Origin: Pseudanabaena sp. PCC 6802
Lineage (GTDB): Bacteria > Cyanobacteriota > Cyanobacteriia > Pseudanabaenales > Pseudanabaenaceae
DNA: 64,000 bases
Assembly: GCF_000332175.1 (NCBI RefSeq)
Contig: NZ_KB235914.1
Location: forward strand, 2,910,868-2,974,867
Direction: 5' to 3'
The translations under genes and the position numbers were made by a program. The number at the start of each line of letters is the position of its first letter. The stretch's first letter is position 1. Shown piece by piece: positions 1 to 9,362 of the stretch. The notes beneath the pieces are model-generated. The model searched no databases. It worked only from the letters and a program-made list of their open reading frames with translations, and was not told where the DNA came from.

Positions 1-1
1 A

Positions 2-814
2 CAAAGCGATTTGTTGAGAGCAATCTATAAGCGATTAGGTTGCGATCAATATCCCATTGAGGTGCCAGAAACCTTGGTACCTAATGATGATACAGAGAAA
101 GGCAAAACTCAGCAAATAGAAGATTTAACCAATTTGGTTTTTTGGGAAATTAAACAGTTAGATGCATTAACAGGGCAATTTCCAATAGAGATCGAAATAC
201 CTGCCGCTCCAGAAGTAGGTGTTAAAGAGCAAAAACTGAAATTTCCGAATATTGCCGAAAGCTTGGCGGAAATAGTTGGCTTACTCGTGCCTAATTCCGT
301 TGACAATAATATCGCTATCGACTTAATTAACCGATTGTTCACGGAAGTGATAGCGGCAAAAAATGCGGCAATTATTGGGCAAGATTTGGCATATGCCAAT
401 AGCGAATATCTAGGCTACAAAATCAAGCAAATTACCCGTGATGTCCCTAGTTCAGTTAACCTAGAAAAGCTTGGCACGTATAAGGACTTTGCTAAAGAAG
501 GCAATTACAAGCTGGTTTCTTGGGAAAATGTGGACAAAAATACCGCTCAATCATTTTTCTCGAAACTGATGTTCTCAGCGTCAATCATCAAAGAAGTATT
601 TTTTGTCTCTGGACGCAAAGATCCAAAGGGTAGGCGCATACAGCAAACATTGAAAGACGTACAAGGTAATGCCAAGGAAACGGAGAACAATTGGGCACAG
701 TATCTTGACGATCCATTAGACCAAGGCAAAAAGGATAAAGATAGACCAAAAATCATTGAAAAAAATGAGGGAGTTATAGCAGATAATCCTTTGGGTGGTG
801 GTGCAGGGAGTTAA
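2..814 (+). CDS. Hypothetical protein of integrated element (5' end outside window)
   Basis: I do not recognise this protein. The reading frame is open to the first base, so the gene probably begins before the window; a TTG at 11 is the first possible start inside it. About 270 residues are visible, soluble and rich in charged residues, with no clear signal peptide. The middle (roughly residues 90-130) is helical and hydrophobic; the tail is Lys/Asp rich and ends in a Gly-rich GGGAGS. The stop lies four bases before the next start, so it shares an operon with the following gene. Position next to a tRNA-derived attachment site suggests a prophage or other integrative element, but no structural family can be named. 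Confidence 0.6.
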   Translation, partial: QSDLLRAIYKRLGCDQYPIEVPETLVPNDDTEKGKTQQIEDLTNLVFWEIKQLDALTGQFPIEIEIPAAPEVGVKEQKLKFPNIAESLAEIVGLLVPNSVDNNIAIDLINRLFTEVIAAKNAAIIGQDLAYANSEYLGYKIKQITRDVPSSVNLEKLGTYKDFAKEGNYKLVSWENVDKNTAQSFFSKLMFSASIIKEVFFVSGRKDPKGRRIQQTLKDVQGNAKETENNWAQYLDDPLDQGKKDKDRPKIIEKNEGVIADNPLGGGAGS

Positions 815-818
815 ATCA

Positions 819-2294
819 ATGGGATTAAAAATAGTATTATCAGCGCTAGCAAGCCGAAAAAGACGGCAGGAAATCACCAAGGGGAAGCCCAGACAGATAA
901 ATCCCGCTGGAACGATTGTTCGCAAAGAAAATGGAGGGATGCTTGATGTTTTGCTTGGATGGGGTAAGCGAATAGTTGGATTTGTGGTAAGCCTGCTACC
1001 CGTTGTTGGCGGATGGGCAACAACGGTATGGTCATGGCTGATTGGCGCGGCAACAGCTATCGTTAATTTTGACTGGAATGCTAGTGACAAGCAGATAGAA
1101 GAATGGATAAAGGGTAATAATATTGCTTTAGCCTCAACTTGGGGTAATGCTGTAGGCGAAATTGCTGGTAGCGTTGCCGCGTTAGCAATTGGAGCAGGAG
1201 TATCGTTACTTGTTCCCGTGATCGGCGGTAAAGCGCTTGCAGCTATCGTTAAATCTCGGCTTATCGCAGAACGTGCTGATGATGTAATCGGAGCATTACG
1301 CTCTGCGCTTCAAGCTACCGTTGGAACGATGGCTAAAAATTCAGGTCTTAGCTTGTACGTGAATATTCGCAAAGCCATACGCTTAATTCCTGCGTTCAAA
1401 GGATGGGGTAGAGAGGGAGGCAAGCCATTTATCATCGCCGAAAAGGTTGAGGAGGCAATCCAAGCTATTCCTAACGAGTATTTACGGGCTTTTACGGATA
1501 GCGCGGTAGACCAGTTTTTTGAATCGTTTGTAGAGTCTGGATATATCGTAGCGAATACGATTGATGAGCAATGGCAATTACATAAAGCGAGTGCCACTAC
1601 GATTCTTGGCAAAGAGACTACTTTGGAAATTTACCCAGATCCAGAAATTAAAGAGGAGAAGATTGTATTAAAAGGGAACCAACGATTGCTTAAACCACAA
1701 TTGAGTACGGTTTTGGCTAACGCACAGATTATCAAAAATAAGGATGTAGGGCAGATTGCGGGTATGCCTGCGTCAGAATTTGTAAGTGCAGTACCAACAA
1801 TGCGGTCGCTTACCATCATTCTGTATAGCAAAGAAAAACCCCCTTTCTTCGATAGGAAAACCAAGAAAAGAGCTAAGCCGGTACAGGTATCGATTCCCGA
1901 TTACAAAAAAGGGTTGACTTGGCAACAAATCAAAGACGCTTGCAAAAACCACACTTGGGGTAAATTTCATGGTATCGCAAAGCTCGATAACGGACGCACC
2001 ATTGAAGCTTGGAGTAGTAGCGAAAAGGAAGCGGTAGAAAAGGTTAAGGATTACTGCAAATTGAGCGAAGCGGAAATCGTGTCTATTCGGGTAACCGAGC
2101 AAAAGGAAACTAAAAATCTATCTATGAAGAGAGAGCCAACTAGAATTTATCCAGTATTCGTGAATTTTACAGTACGTAAAAAGGCTAGTAAATCTGGTAA
2201 AGGACGGCGAACACTTACAGGTAACTTAGAAGAGAAAAGGGAAAGATGGGAGTTATGGAGAGATAAACAACCCCAAGGCTATAAAACGCCTTAG
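819..2294 (+). CDS. Hypothetical protein with Gly/Ala-rich hydrophobic segments
   Basis: Unrecognised 491-residue protein. I start it at ATG 819, preceded by GGGAG at 806-810 with good spacing; a GTG at 795 in the same frame would overlap the upstream gene. Residues about 45-85 form long hydrophobic stretches (LLPVVGGWATTVWSWLIGAA) and about 115-150 another Gly/Ala-rich apolar stretch, so the N-terminal third may be membrane-inserting. The C-terminal half is basic and hydrophilic (many Lys/Arg near the end), with a WSS..EAVEKVKDYCK region. It sits between two other unknown genes of the integrated element. A virion or membrane-active role is conceivable but unsupported by any motif I can name. 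Confidence 0.6.
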   Translation: MGLKIVLSALASRKRRQEITKGKPRQINPAGTIVRKENGGMLDVLLGWGKRIVGFVVSLLPVVGGWATTVWSWLIGAATAIVNFDWNASDKQIEEWIKGNNIALASTWGNAVGEIAGSVAALAIGAGVSLLVPVIGGKALAAIVKSRLIAERADDVIGALRSALQATVGTMAKNSGLSLYVNIRKAIRLIPAFKGWGREGGKPFIIAEKVEEAIQAIPNEYLRAFTDSAVDQFFESFVESGYIVANTIDEQWQLHKASATTILGKETTLEIYPDPEIKEEKIVLKGNQRLLKPQLSTVLANAQIIKNKDVGQIAGMPASEFVSAVPTMRSLTIILYSKEKPPFFDRKTKKRAKPVQVSIPDYKKGLTWQQIKDACKNHTWGKFHGIAKLDNGRTIEAWSSSEKEAVEKVKDYCKLSEAEIVSIRVTEQKETKNLSMKREPTRIYPVFVNFTVRKKASKSGKGRRTLTGNLEEKRERWELWRDKQPQGYKTP

Positions 2295-2345
2295 ACGTAT
2301 TCGGGTATTAACTTAATTTATTAACTTAATGAAGGAATTGTAACA

Positions 2346-3413
2346 ATGCCACTATCTAACCCAATCACAGTTATTAACGTGACCCAAGAAATCAATAACT
2401 ACACGACTAACGAATACATCACTCAAGAGGTTAAGGGTAACGATATAATCTTCGCCGAAAGCGATCCATACGGACTAGCCGCAAGAATTAATCAAATTTG
2501 GATAAATCCTATCACAGGCGAATTATGGACGGCAGATAGTATTGAAACTATGGATGGTTGGAAAAAAATCATACCTAATGTTACTGCGCTAGGGAACAAT
2601 TTACTTAATATGATTGGGGATTTAGAAGACAGCCTCACTAATGCGATCAACGGCTTAGAAGCCAGGTTGTCTGACACAGTAATCACCATTACAAGTCCTA
2701 ATACAGCACCTTTGAGGATTGGACAAGTATGGCTAAATACTGTTTCTAGAAGATTGTGGATAGCATCAGCAACGGCAAATATTAACAACTGGATAGAAGT
2801 AACAGCAGAGAGCGGAATACCAGGGATGGGAGGGGGATTAATTCCGTTTATGGAAGCTTCGCCATACGATATAAACCTAATTGGAGCTAAACCCTATACC
2901 TTCTATTTTTCGATACCAGAGAAGGATATATACGTACTGAGTCAAGTAGCACCAGTAGAATTTACTCGATTCCTAGGCGAATATTTAGCACCGATAAACC
3001 CCTTTGCCTTTCGCAATTTCTTAAGTAGCGCAAATACCATTTATCAAGGTACAGGCGAATTTACCGGAACTACCGAAAATATACTTTTTGATCCAGAAGA
3101 AGCGGTGTATATGGGACAGCTATTGGAATACTACGACTTTAAAGGTACTTGGATGCTATGGAAACCAGAATCAGAAGGATTGTTCACCTTTACCACTGAA
3201 TATTTACCTGGGTTTGTTGCTCAACCCGTTGTACTGTCCATCCTCAAAGGAACACATTACACTAATTTCGCTCCCGAAGTTCAGCATTATTACGATGGAA
3301 TAAACGTCCCAATCGTTACCGCTGGGACAGGGGAAATATGGGCAATACGCGCAGCAATACCTTTTGATTATCCAGGGCAATTTAAAGTGATAATTAACGA
3401 GTATTCACCTTAG
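2346..3413 (+). CDS. Hypothetical protein, possible tail-fibre or surface protein
   Basis: 355 residues; AAGGA at 2333-2337 precedes the ATG. No catalytic motif. Two copies of a roughly 30-residue unit are visible: residues about 48-78 (QIWINPITGELW..DGWKKI) and about 120-150 (QVWLNTVSRRLW..NNWIEV), separated by a heptad-like helix (NNLLNMIGDLEDSLTNAING). The C-terminal 200 residues are aromatic and beta-rich. Short W-rich repeats plus a coiled coil plus a beta domain resemble phage fibre or adhesin layout, but this is inference from architecture alone. It is the last gene before the tRNA-derived attachment site. Confidence 0.6.
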   Translation: MPLSNPITVINVTQEINNYTTNEYITQEVKGNDIIFAESDPYGLAARINQIWINPITGELWTADSIETMDGWKKIIPNVTALGNNLLNMIGDLEDSLTNAINGLEARLSDTVITITSPNTAPLRIGQVWLNTVSRRLWIASATANINNWIEVTAESGIPGMGGGLIPFMEASPYDINLIGAKPYTFYFSIPEKDIYVLSQVAPVEFTRFLGEYLAPINPFAFRNFLSSANTIYQGTGEFTGTTENILFDPEEAVYMGQLLEYYDFKGTWMLWKPESEGLFTFTTEYLPGFVAQPVVLSILKGTHYTNFAPEVQHYYDGINVPIVTAGTGEIWAIRAAIPFDYPGQFKVIINEYSP

Positions 3414-3563
3414 ATAGGATCTCTAATCAATGGACTACTGATTTTTGGTGGCAAGGGGCAAGCTGATTTCTGCCACTAAATTTTTCTATACTGGGCATAA
3501 TGCAAACCCTTTTCTAGGCATATTTTTAGGCTAGGCTACCCACAAAAAACGCTTAATCCTTAC

Positions 3564-3589
3564 AGGTAAACACTTCTACGCATTTACCT
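3564..3589. repeat. Inverted repeat beside attachment site
   Basis: AGGTAAA at 3564-3570 is matched by TTTACCT at 3583-3589, seven bases before the tRNA-derived segment. It may be a recombinase-binding arm site or a simple hairpin. The rest of 3414-3563 shows nothing recognisable. Confidence 0.4.
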
Positions 3590-3595
3590 AGCTGT

Positions 3596-3637
3596 CTCTT
3601 AATCCGCTGGTTCGGGGTTCGAATCCCCGGTCACCCA
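3596..3637 (+). other. 3' half of tRNA-Lys(CUU): probable attachment site (attL/attR)
   Basis: The segment reads as the anticodon loop CTCTTAA (anticodon CTT), 3' anticodon stem TCCGC, five-base variable loop TGGTT, T arm CGGGG-TTCGAAT-CCCCG, 3' acceptor strand GTCACCC and discriminator A. The 5' half of a tRNA is absent: the bases just upstream (GCTGT) cannot pair with TCCGC. A tRNA 3' half bordering foreign genes is the usual scar of tyrosine-recombinase integration, where the intact tRNA gene remains at the other end. That end, and any integrase, must lie before base 1. Downstream DNA to 3724 shows nothing else recognisable. Confidence 0.8.
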
Positions 3638-3724
3638 TGTTTTTGTTGTAAGAGAATAGCCTGAGACCCACTTGAAACCCTGTTCCCGTCTGGTTTGTAG
3701 ACTTATGGCAGTTTTGTCAGAATT

Positions 3725-5233
3725 TTAGAGCCAGAAATTCGGCAGTAAGGCTTTACCCAGATTGCGTGCGGTTTGATTTAAGAACCGCGCGGCTTGAATA
3801 TGCGGTTCGTCAGGTTCAATGGGTAAGATTCTCGCTCTGTTGCCATGACCGAAATAGGCAACCACCTCGTTTGCTGCCTCCAAACCCGTGACAAAAGCTT
3901 TCTCCTGCGACCAGGAACCGTGTCGATTAACAATCCAATCACCGCTCATAAAAACGTTTGGGAAACTGGTGTCTCGGGACAATAGATATTGATAGCTTCC
4001 AGGCGCGAAATGTGTAACAGCGCGGGATAAGCGAATTACACTACTATCTATAATCTTCGTATCTCGAAACTCGCTTACGCAAGTGGTTAAATAACCGTGC
4101 GCGATCTTGACAATCTCATCGTTATCTAACGGCAAAAATTGATTAGCATGGTAAAAATCCACTTCGACAACGCTACCTGGCTCGTCGCGATATTCATCGT
4201 GCAAAGCATTGAGGTCGAAGAAAGTCCAACCCGTAGTAGCGTCAAAGCCAAAACATGCATTCGATGCCATTGGGATATCGATCTTGCGATCGCACCACAA
4301 TCGCGTTGCCAATACATCCACCGCACCTAGATTCATTACATTGCGAAATTCTCGACGAGATTGCAGATGCGGACTGCTAGAGATTATCTTTTGCATGCCT
4401 GTAATCCCCACCGCAAACACTACAGCATCGGCATCAAATACTTCATCGCCGCAGACAACGCCTGTAGCTTTACCCTCGCCATCCACTCTGATATCGCTAA
4501 CTCGTTTTTGCGCCAGTACCTTGCCACCTGCTTGTGCAATCTTCTCTACCCAGGGTCTAAAGATTTGCTCTCCCACTGTACCCCGACACCACACTACATC
4601 AAAGTCATTCTGATGTGCCAGGATGAAGTAGTAGAGCATTCCCAAAGCTGCTGCCGCCGAGCATTGCTCTCCAGGTGCAAACAAACCCACCAATAGCATT
4701 GGCTCAAATGACTCGCGATATAACCGCGCCGACACGCCAAATTGGCGAAATAGCTCGCGGGCAGTAACGCCATCGTAGCGCCGCCAAGCATCGTCGGAGT
4801 TATCGAAATCCACCACGGCGTAGAGTAAAGGGAGGGCAGACAAGCGATCGCTCAGCGGCAGACGCTTGAATTGTGGATAAAAGAACGTGCCCAGTGGCGT
4901 GGGTAAGCGCGGCAGATCTTGGAAGATGGGAGATTCTACCTCTAAGCCTGCGGGCGAGTACTGCGATGATTTTGTCCAGGGCGTAAAGGGACTGATGCCC
5001 AACTGTTTCACCAGGTCGAAAATATTTCGATAGGGATACCAGAAACCATGCACTCCTGCTTCTACGGATCTACCGCCTGCGGTTTTCCAACCTGCCACCA
5101 GACCGCCAGGATAGGCTCCCGCCTCTAGCAAAGTTACGTCGTAGCCCTGTTGGGCTAATTGATAAGTGGCACCCAAACCAGCCCACCCTGCTCCTACAAC
5201 TACGACTTTACGCTTTTCCAATTCTGCTGGCAT
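3725..5233 (-). CDS. FAD-dependent oxidoreductase, carotenoid desaturase/amine oxidase family
   Basis: About 502 residues. The N-terminus has the dinucleotide-binding beta-alpha-beta fold VVVVGAGWAGLGAT followed by the acidic residue of LLEAGAYPGG, the signature of the phytoene desaturase/amine oxidase superfamily. The C-terminal FAD-contact region is FMSGDWIV. Paralogues of this type in cyanobacteria include carotene desaturases, isomerases and isorenieratene synthase-like enzymes; I cannot assign the substrate. I use ATG 5233; an in-frame TTG lies six bases upstream. The TauE-type permease gene upstream on the same strand ends about 20 bases before it, so the two are probably co-transcribed. 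Confidence 0.8.
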   Translation of the reverse strand: MPAELEKRKVVVVGAGWAGLGATYQLAQQGYDVTLLEAGAYPGGLVAGWKTAGGRSVEAGVHGFWYPYRNIFDLVKQLGISPFTPWTKSSQYSPAGLEVESPIFQDLPRLPTPLGTFFYPQFKRLPLSDRLSALPLLYAVVDFDNSDDAWRRYDGVTARELFRQFGVSARLYRESFEPMLLVGLFAPGEQCSAAAALGMLYYFILAHQNDFDVVWCRGTVGEQIFRPWVEKIAQAGGKVLAQKRVSDIRVDGEGKATGVVCGDEVFDADAVVFAVGITGMQKIISSSPHLQSRREFRNVMNLGAVDVLATRLWCDRKIDIPMASNACFGFDATTGWTFFDLNALHDEYRDEPGSVVEVDFYHANQFLPLDNDEIVKIAHGYLTTCVSEFRDTKIIDSSVIRLSRAVTHFAPGSYQYLLSRDTSFPNVFMSGDWIVNRHGSWSQEKAFVTGLEAANEVVAYFGHGNRARILPIEPDEPHIQAARFLNQTARNLGKALLPNFWL

Positions 5234-5255
5234 TTTCAATATTTATTAAGTAATA

Positions 5256-5894
5256 TTAAGAGCCATTATAGCGGTTTTCAGATGGCTTATGCTTTGCCAA
5301 CTTCAGCGCCGACAACAACAGAATTGTACCCAAAATCAAGTACAACAGGGAACTTGATACATATCTCAAAAGACTACTACCAATAAACGCGCCCAGAATT
5401 GAGCCAGATGCCATTGAACCGATAAACCCTTGCTCTGATTTAACTTCCTTAAGTCTTTGCTGGCTTCTGTATTTGAATAGGCCCATCACAATTGTTGGAA
5501 TGCCGATCGCAAGGCTTAAACTCCCTGCTAATTTGATATCCACTGCAAACAACAAAATGATTGTTGGGATAATTAACTCACCACCTGCCACACCTAACAT
5601 ACTGCTGAAGATCCCAATGATGATTCCTGCTACAAGGCCAAAGCTGATTCTTAGGAGGCTCGGCAGTTGGAAACTTCCAAGACTGAAAATGAGATTGTGC
5701 CCTATCAATACAACAACGAATGAAAATGTTACTGTGACCAAGCTGACAATGAGATTGATAATAATGGCTTGCAGGGTTCGATAGTTGAAAATACTCACTA
5801 GAACAGGTAGGCGAAACTCTGCCCCGCCCAAACCAATTAGTCCACCCAGAACCCCAACCAAAGCTCCCCACGCAAAAGACTGAATATTTCGCAT
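5256..5894 (-). CDS. TauE/SafE family membrane permease
   Basis: 212 residues, almost entirely hydrophobic, with about seven membrane helices and the internal duplication typical of TauE/SafE (formerly DUF81): GALVGVLGGLIGLGGAEF near the N-terminus and GIFSSMLGVAGGELIIP in the middle. The family exports sulfite, sulfoacetate or other small anions, or imports organosulfur compounds; the substrate here is unknown. It is slightly shorter than the usual 240-270 residues. The last residues (SENRYNGS) are encoded by a solo end of repeat family B, so the original C-terminus may have been replaced. It lies upstream of the FAD oxidoreductase. Confidence 0.85.
   Translation of the reverse strand: MRNIQSFAWGALVGVLGGLIGLGGAEFRLPVLVSIFNYRTLQAIIINLIVSLVTVTFSFVVVLIGHNLIFSLGSFQLPSLLRISFGLVAGIIIGIFSSMLGVAGGELIIPTIILLFAVDIKLAGSLSLAIGIPTIVMGLFKYRSQQRLKEVKSEQGFIGSMASGSILGAFIGSSLLRYVSSSLLYLILGTILLLSALKLAKHKPSENRYNGS
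5267..5283. repeat. Solo terminal repeat of family B
   Basis: The 17 bases match the end of the family B elements at 15051 and 52580 (TATAGCGGTTTTCAGAT). No partner end is nearby. It encodes the final residues of the TauE-type permease. Confidence 0.6.
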
Positions 5895-6070
5895 TCAGAT
5901 CTCCACACCTCACAACAGCAAAATTATGAACGATGTGGTTTGAAGCTGAGGTTATCAACTTAACAGCACTTGATTTTGGCTGCCCCACAGATAACTTTCG
6001 GCGACACCCTCACCCAGAGACAAAGCAGATAGGTGGACGCTCTATCGATCGCTACCCTAAAAATTCCCAC

Positions 6071-6103
6071 AAAAAAGAGACTGTATTTTGCAGCCTCTTT
6101 TTT
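6071..6103 (-). terminator. Rho-independent terminator for ndhF (possibly bidirectional)
   Basis: AAAAAAGAG-A-CTG at 6071-6083 pairs with CAG-C-CTCTTTTTT at 6091-6103 around a seven-base loop. Read on the minus strand it ends in a run of T, downstream of the ndhF stop. The rest of 5895-6234 is taken up by a family A repeat. Confidence 0.65.
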
Positions 6104-6113
6104 ATTTTATAGA

Positions 6114-6217
6114 TATAGCCGTAGACAGATCTGTTAGGACAGGGGGTGTGGGGGCGCAGCCCCCACGCAGGGGTTCCACCCCTGCACCCCGTCCTAAGCC
6201 TATTGGCTATAGCTATA
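6114..6217. repeat. Family A miniature element, copy 1
   Basis: 104 bp starting TATAGCCGTAGACAGATCTG and ending GGCTATAGCTATA. The core carries two GC hairpins (GGGGGC/GCCCCC and AGGGGT/ACCCCT) inside an outer GGGGTG/CACCCC pairing. Near-identical copies lie at 10484, 41463, 59502 and 60157. It has no coding capacity. Confidence 0.85.
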
Positions 6218-6234
6218 TCTATTCTATGTAACCG

Positions 6235-8247
6235 CTATACGCTAGACGCAATTACTAACCCTAATACACCAAGGAAAATAACCAGGGCGTAGAACTGGGC
6301 GCGTCCGTTTTCAAAGTACTTCAGCGCTTCACCCGTGACCACAGTAACAAATCCAGCCAGGTTAACCAGACCATCCACAATTTTGGCATCCACTTCCAGT
6401 ACTTGACGCGCTAGACGACGCGAACCCTGCACGAAAGCAAAATCGTAGATTTCGTCAAAGTACCACTTGTTTTTAGAGAATTTGTACAAGGGCTGGATTG
6501 ATTTGGCGATCGCCTCAGCAGATATGGTTTTCTGCAAGTACATTAAAATTGCCAAACTAATCCCGATCGCGGCAATCCCCACCGAACTGCCCGCCATTGC
6601 CAGGAACTCAGGCGTAAAGCCTTCCACGGGTACCCCCTCTATCTTCTCGCCTGGGGCATGAATAAAAGCCTCAAAGTAATTACCTAAAGGCGTACCGACT
6701 AGTCCAACTAATACGGATGGAACTGCCAGTGCCATCAACGGGAAGGTCATGCTTAAGGGCGACTCGTGGGGCTTATCAGCATGGTGATGGTCGTGAGAGT
6801 CATGGGATTCCGAGGATTCCTCACCGGAATTTTCTAGTTTTACTCTGGCAACCAGTTCCTTTTGAGTACCTTTGAATTCGCCTTCAAAAGTGTTGAAATA
6901 CATGCGGAACATGTAAAAGGCAGTAATACCAGCCGTCAGCCAGCCCACGGCCCACATGGCAGGATTAGCAGCAAAAGTCGAGGCGAGAATTTCATCCTTA
7001 GACCAGAAGCCTGCAAATGGGGGAATACCCGAGATTGCCAACGTCCCGATCAAGAACGTGACCGCCGTAATCGGCATATACTTGCGCAAACCGCCCATCA
7101 CGCGCATATCTTGCGCCACGAAGGGGTCGTGCCCCACCACGCCTTCCATGCCATGAATTACGGAGCCGGAACAAAGGAATAGCATCGCCTTGAAGTAGGC
7201 GTGGGTCATCAGGTGAAATAAGCCCGCTCCGTAGGCTCCCACGCCCATCCCCATAACCATGTAACCTAGCTGCGAAATTGTGGAATAGGCCAGACCTTTT
7301 TTAATGTCATTTTGGGTTATGGCGATACTAGCGCCTAAGAAGGCAGTGAACGTTCCCGTCCAGGCGATCGTATTCATTACCGCAGGCAGTTCCTCAAACA
7401 CGGGGAACATGCGCGCAATCAGAAATACACCAGCAGCAACCATAGTGGCGGCATGGATCAGGGCTGAGATCGGTGTAGGGCCTTCCATTGCGTCAGGTAA
7501 CCAGACATGTAGGGGAAATTGTGCTGACTTAGCCGCTGGCCCCATAAACACCAGAATGGCAAATAACGAGGCTAGAAAAACGCTGATGGAACCGGATTCG
7601 ACTGCTGCGGTTAATCTAGTGCCCATTTCGCCAAAATCGAAGGTGCGCGTTACCCAGTACAAACCTAGCAAGCCGAGCAAAAGTCCAAAGTCTCCCACGC
7701 GGTTGGTGACAAATGCTTTTTGGCAGGCATCGGCTGCCGCCTTACGATCGAACCAAAAACCGACTAGCAGGTAAGAACACATACCCACTAGCTCCCAAAA
7801 TACGTAGATTTGTACCAGGTTAGGACTAACTACTAAACCCAACATGGAGGAGCTAAATAGGCTCAGATAGGCATAGAACCTGACATAGCCAGGATCGTGC
7901 GCCATGTAACCATCGGTATAAACCTGGACTAGGAATGCAACAGTAGTAACGATAACCAGCATTAAAGCTGTCAGGCGATCGATTACGAACCCCATACTGA
8001 GGTGAAAACTACCAGCCTGTGCCCAGTCAAACGACCATAGATAGGGGGCGTGTCCCTGGATTTGGCTCCACAGGAGGCTAAAGGCCAGTACCATGCCTGC
8101 CCCGGTGGCAGACACGCTTAAGATCGCACAGGCTTTCTTCAGTTGATTGGTGGCCTTATTGAAAGAAATCAGCCCCAATCCGATCGCGAATGCCGCTAAT
8201 AATGGCAACACGGGAATCAGCCAAGCGTATTGATATGCAAATTCCAT
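6235..8247 (-). CDS. ndhF: NAD(P)H-quinone oxidoreductase subunit 5 (NdhF1 type)
   Basis: 670 residues, the usual length. Large proton-pumping subunit of the thylakoid NDH-1 complex, working in cyclic electron flow and respiration from ferredoxin to plastoquinone. The N-terminal Oxidored_q1_N region (about 65-115) is followed by the antiporter-like core: FWELVGMCSYLLVGFWF, GPAAKSAQFPLHVWLPDAMEGPTPISALIHAATM and the conserved Lys/His helices. A His/Asp-rich loop (about residues 480-495, SHDSHDHHHADKPHESP) separates the core from the C-terminal amphipathic and transmembrane helices. ATG start at 8247. It stands alone, divergent from the aldo/keto reductase. The stop codon falls inside a 10-bp match to the family B end (TATAGCGGTT). 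Confidence 0.95.
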   Translation of the reverse strand: MEFAYQYAWLIPVLPLLAAFAIGLGLISFNKATNQLKKACAILSVSATGAGMVLAFSLLWSQIQGHAPYLWSFDWAQAGSFHLSMGFVIDRLTALMLVIVTTVAFLVQVYTDGYMAHDPGYVRFYAYLSLFSSSMLGLVVSPNLVQIYVFWELVGMCSYLLVGFWFDRKAAADACQKAFVTNRVGDFGLLLGLLGLYWVTRTFDFGEMGTRLTAAVESGSISVFLASLFAILVFMGPAAKSAQFPLHVWLPDAMEGPTPISALIHAATMVAAGVFLIARMFPVFEELPAVMNTIAWTGTFTAFLGASIAITQNDIKKGLAYSTISQLGYMVMGMGVGAYGAGLFHLMTHAYFKAMLFLCSGSVIHGMEGVVGHDPFVAQDMRVMGGLRKYMPITAVTFLIGTLAISGIPPFAGFWSKDEILASTFAANPAMWAVGWLTAGITAFYMFRMYFNTFEGEFKGTQKELVARVKLENSGEESSESHDSHDHHHADKPHESPLSMTFPLMALAVPSVLVGLVGTPLGNYFEAFIHAPGEKIEGVPVEGFTPEFLAMAGSSVGIAAIGISLAILMYLQKTISAEAIAKSIQPLYKFSKNKWYFDEIYDFAFVQGSRRLARQVLEVDAKIVDGLVNLAGFVTVVTGEALKYFENGRAQFYALVIFLGVLGLVIASSV

Positions 8248-8420
8248 ATTTCGAGATTATTTAACTCTCTAACGATGTAATAATGACTCTTCCCGTTTGA
8301 TAGTCTACTACAGTCACACATGCACCAAAGTGTAATTTGAGAGCAAAAATACTCAGAAAACCTAAAGCATTTGTTAAACTTTACTGTGATGTCAGTAAAT
8401 TCAAGTAGGGCAAACTATCC

Positions 8421-9362
8421 TTGCAAACTATCAAACTTGGATCTAGCGGCTTGTCAATTCCGCCCTTGGGAATCGGAACTTGGGCTTGGGGCGACAAGTT
8501 ATTTTGGAACTACGGTAAAGACTATGGTGAAGCCCAGGTCAAAGATGCCTTTAAAGCTGCCCTCGATGCTGGTATTAACTTCTTTGACACAGCCGAAGTT
8601 TACGGCTTAGGCGAATCGGAGCGTCTACTGGGGCAATTCGCACGCGGTAATAAACAACCGATTTGCATCGCCACGAAGTATATGCCCGTTCCCTGGCGCA
8701 TTAATGCTAAAGCTGTCAAGGATGCGGTGACGGCCAGTCTGGAACGCTTGCAGGTGAAGAAGATCGATCTGTATCAGGTGCATCAACCCATAAGTTTCAT
8801 GATGAATCAGAAAACCCTCATGAATGCACTTGCTGACGAGGTCAAACAGGGTCGGATCGTTGCAGTTGGCGTGAGTAATTACTCCGCCGAACAGATGAGG
8901 GAAGCCCATAAACTTTTGCGCGATCGCGGTATCCCCCTCGCCGTCAATCAGGTAAAGTACTCCTTGCTAGATCGGCAAATTGAAACAAATGGCATTCTAG
9001 ATGCGGCGCGATCGCTCGGTGTTAAGATCCTCGCCTACGGCCCCCTAGCACAGGGATTGCTAACGGGTAAATATACATCAACTCAAACGCCCACCGGCGC
9101 AAGGCAACTCGATGCTCGCTTCGGCAACGATAACCTGTTCAAAGTCGAACCGTTGCTAAAACTATTGCGCCAAACTGCCGAGCAACATAACGGCACGCTT
9201 GCCCAAGTGGCGCTAAACTGGCTGATTGCCAAGGGGGTCGTACCAATTCCCGGTGCTAAAAACGCAGAACAGGTCCGCCAAAATGCGGGTGCATTAAACT
9301 GGCAACTCTTGCCTGAAGAAGTTTCCATACTAGATCGCGCTAGCCTCGAATGGCGGAAGTAA
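8421..9362 (+). CDS. Aldo/keto reductase
   Basis: 313 residues, TTG start with AGTAGGG about 10 bases upstream; no ATG in this frame fits the family N-terminus (MQTIKLGSSGLSIPPLGIGTW). The (beta/alpha)8 barrel catalytic tetrad is visible: D56 and Y61 in FFDTAEVYG, K86 in IATKY, H121 in YQVHQP. The NADPH-binding end is present (GVVPIPGAKNAEQV). The family reduces aldehydes and ketones with NADPH in the cytosol; the natural substrate is unknown. It is divergent from ndhF, with about 170 bp between them as the shared promoter region. Confidence 0.9.
   Translation: MQTIKLGSSGLSIPPLGIGTWAWGDKLFWNYGKDYGEAQVKDAFKAALDAGINFFDTAEVYGLGESERLLGQFARGNKQPICIATKYMPVPWRINAKAVKDAVTASLERLQVKKIDLYQVHQPISFMMNQKTLMNALADEVKQGRIVAVGVSNYSAEQMREAHKLLRDRGIPLAVNQVKYSLLDRQIETNGILDAARSLGVKILAYGPLAQGLLTGKYTSTQTPTGARQLDARFGNDNLFKVEPLLKLLRQTAEQHNGTLAQVALNWLIAKGVVPIPGAKNAEQVRQNAGALNWQLLPEEVSILDRASLEWRK

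Noticed and set aside
6114-6217. Family A copies as CRISPR repeats
   Set aside because: Copies are dispersed, about 100 bp long, and have inverted ends with no spacer array.
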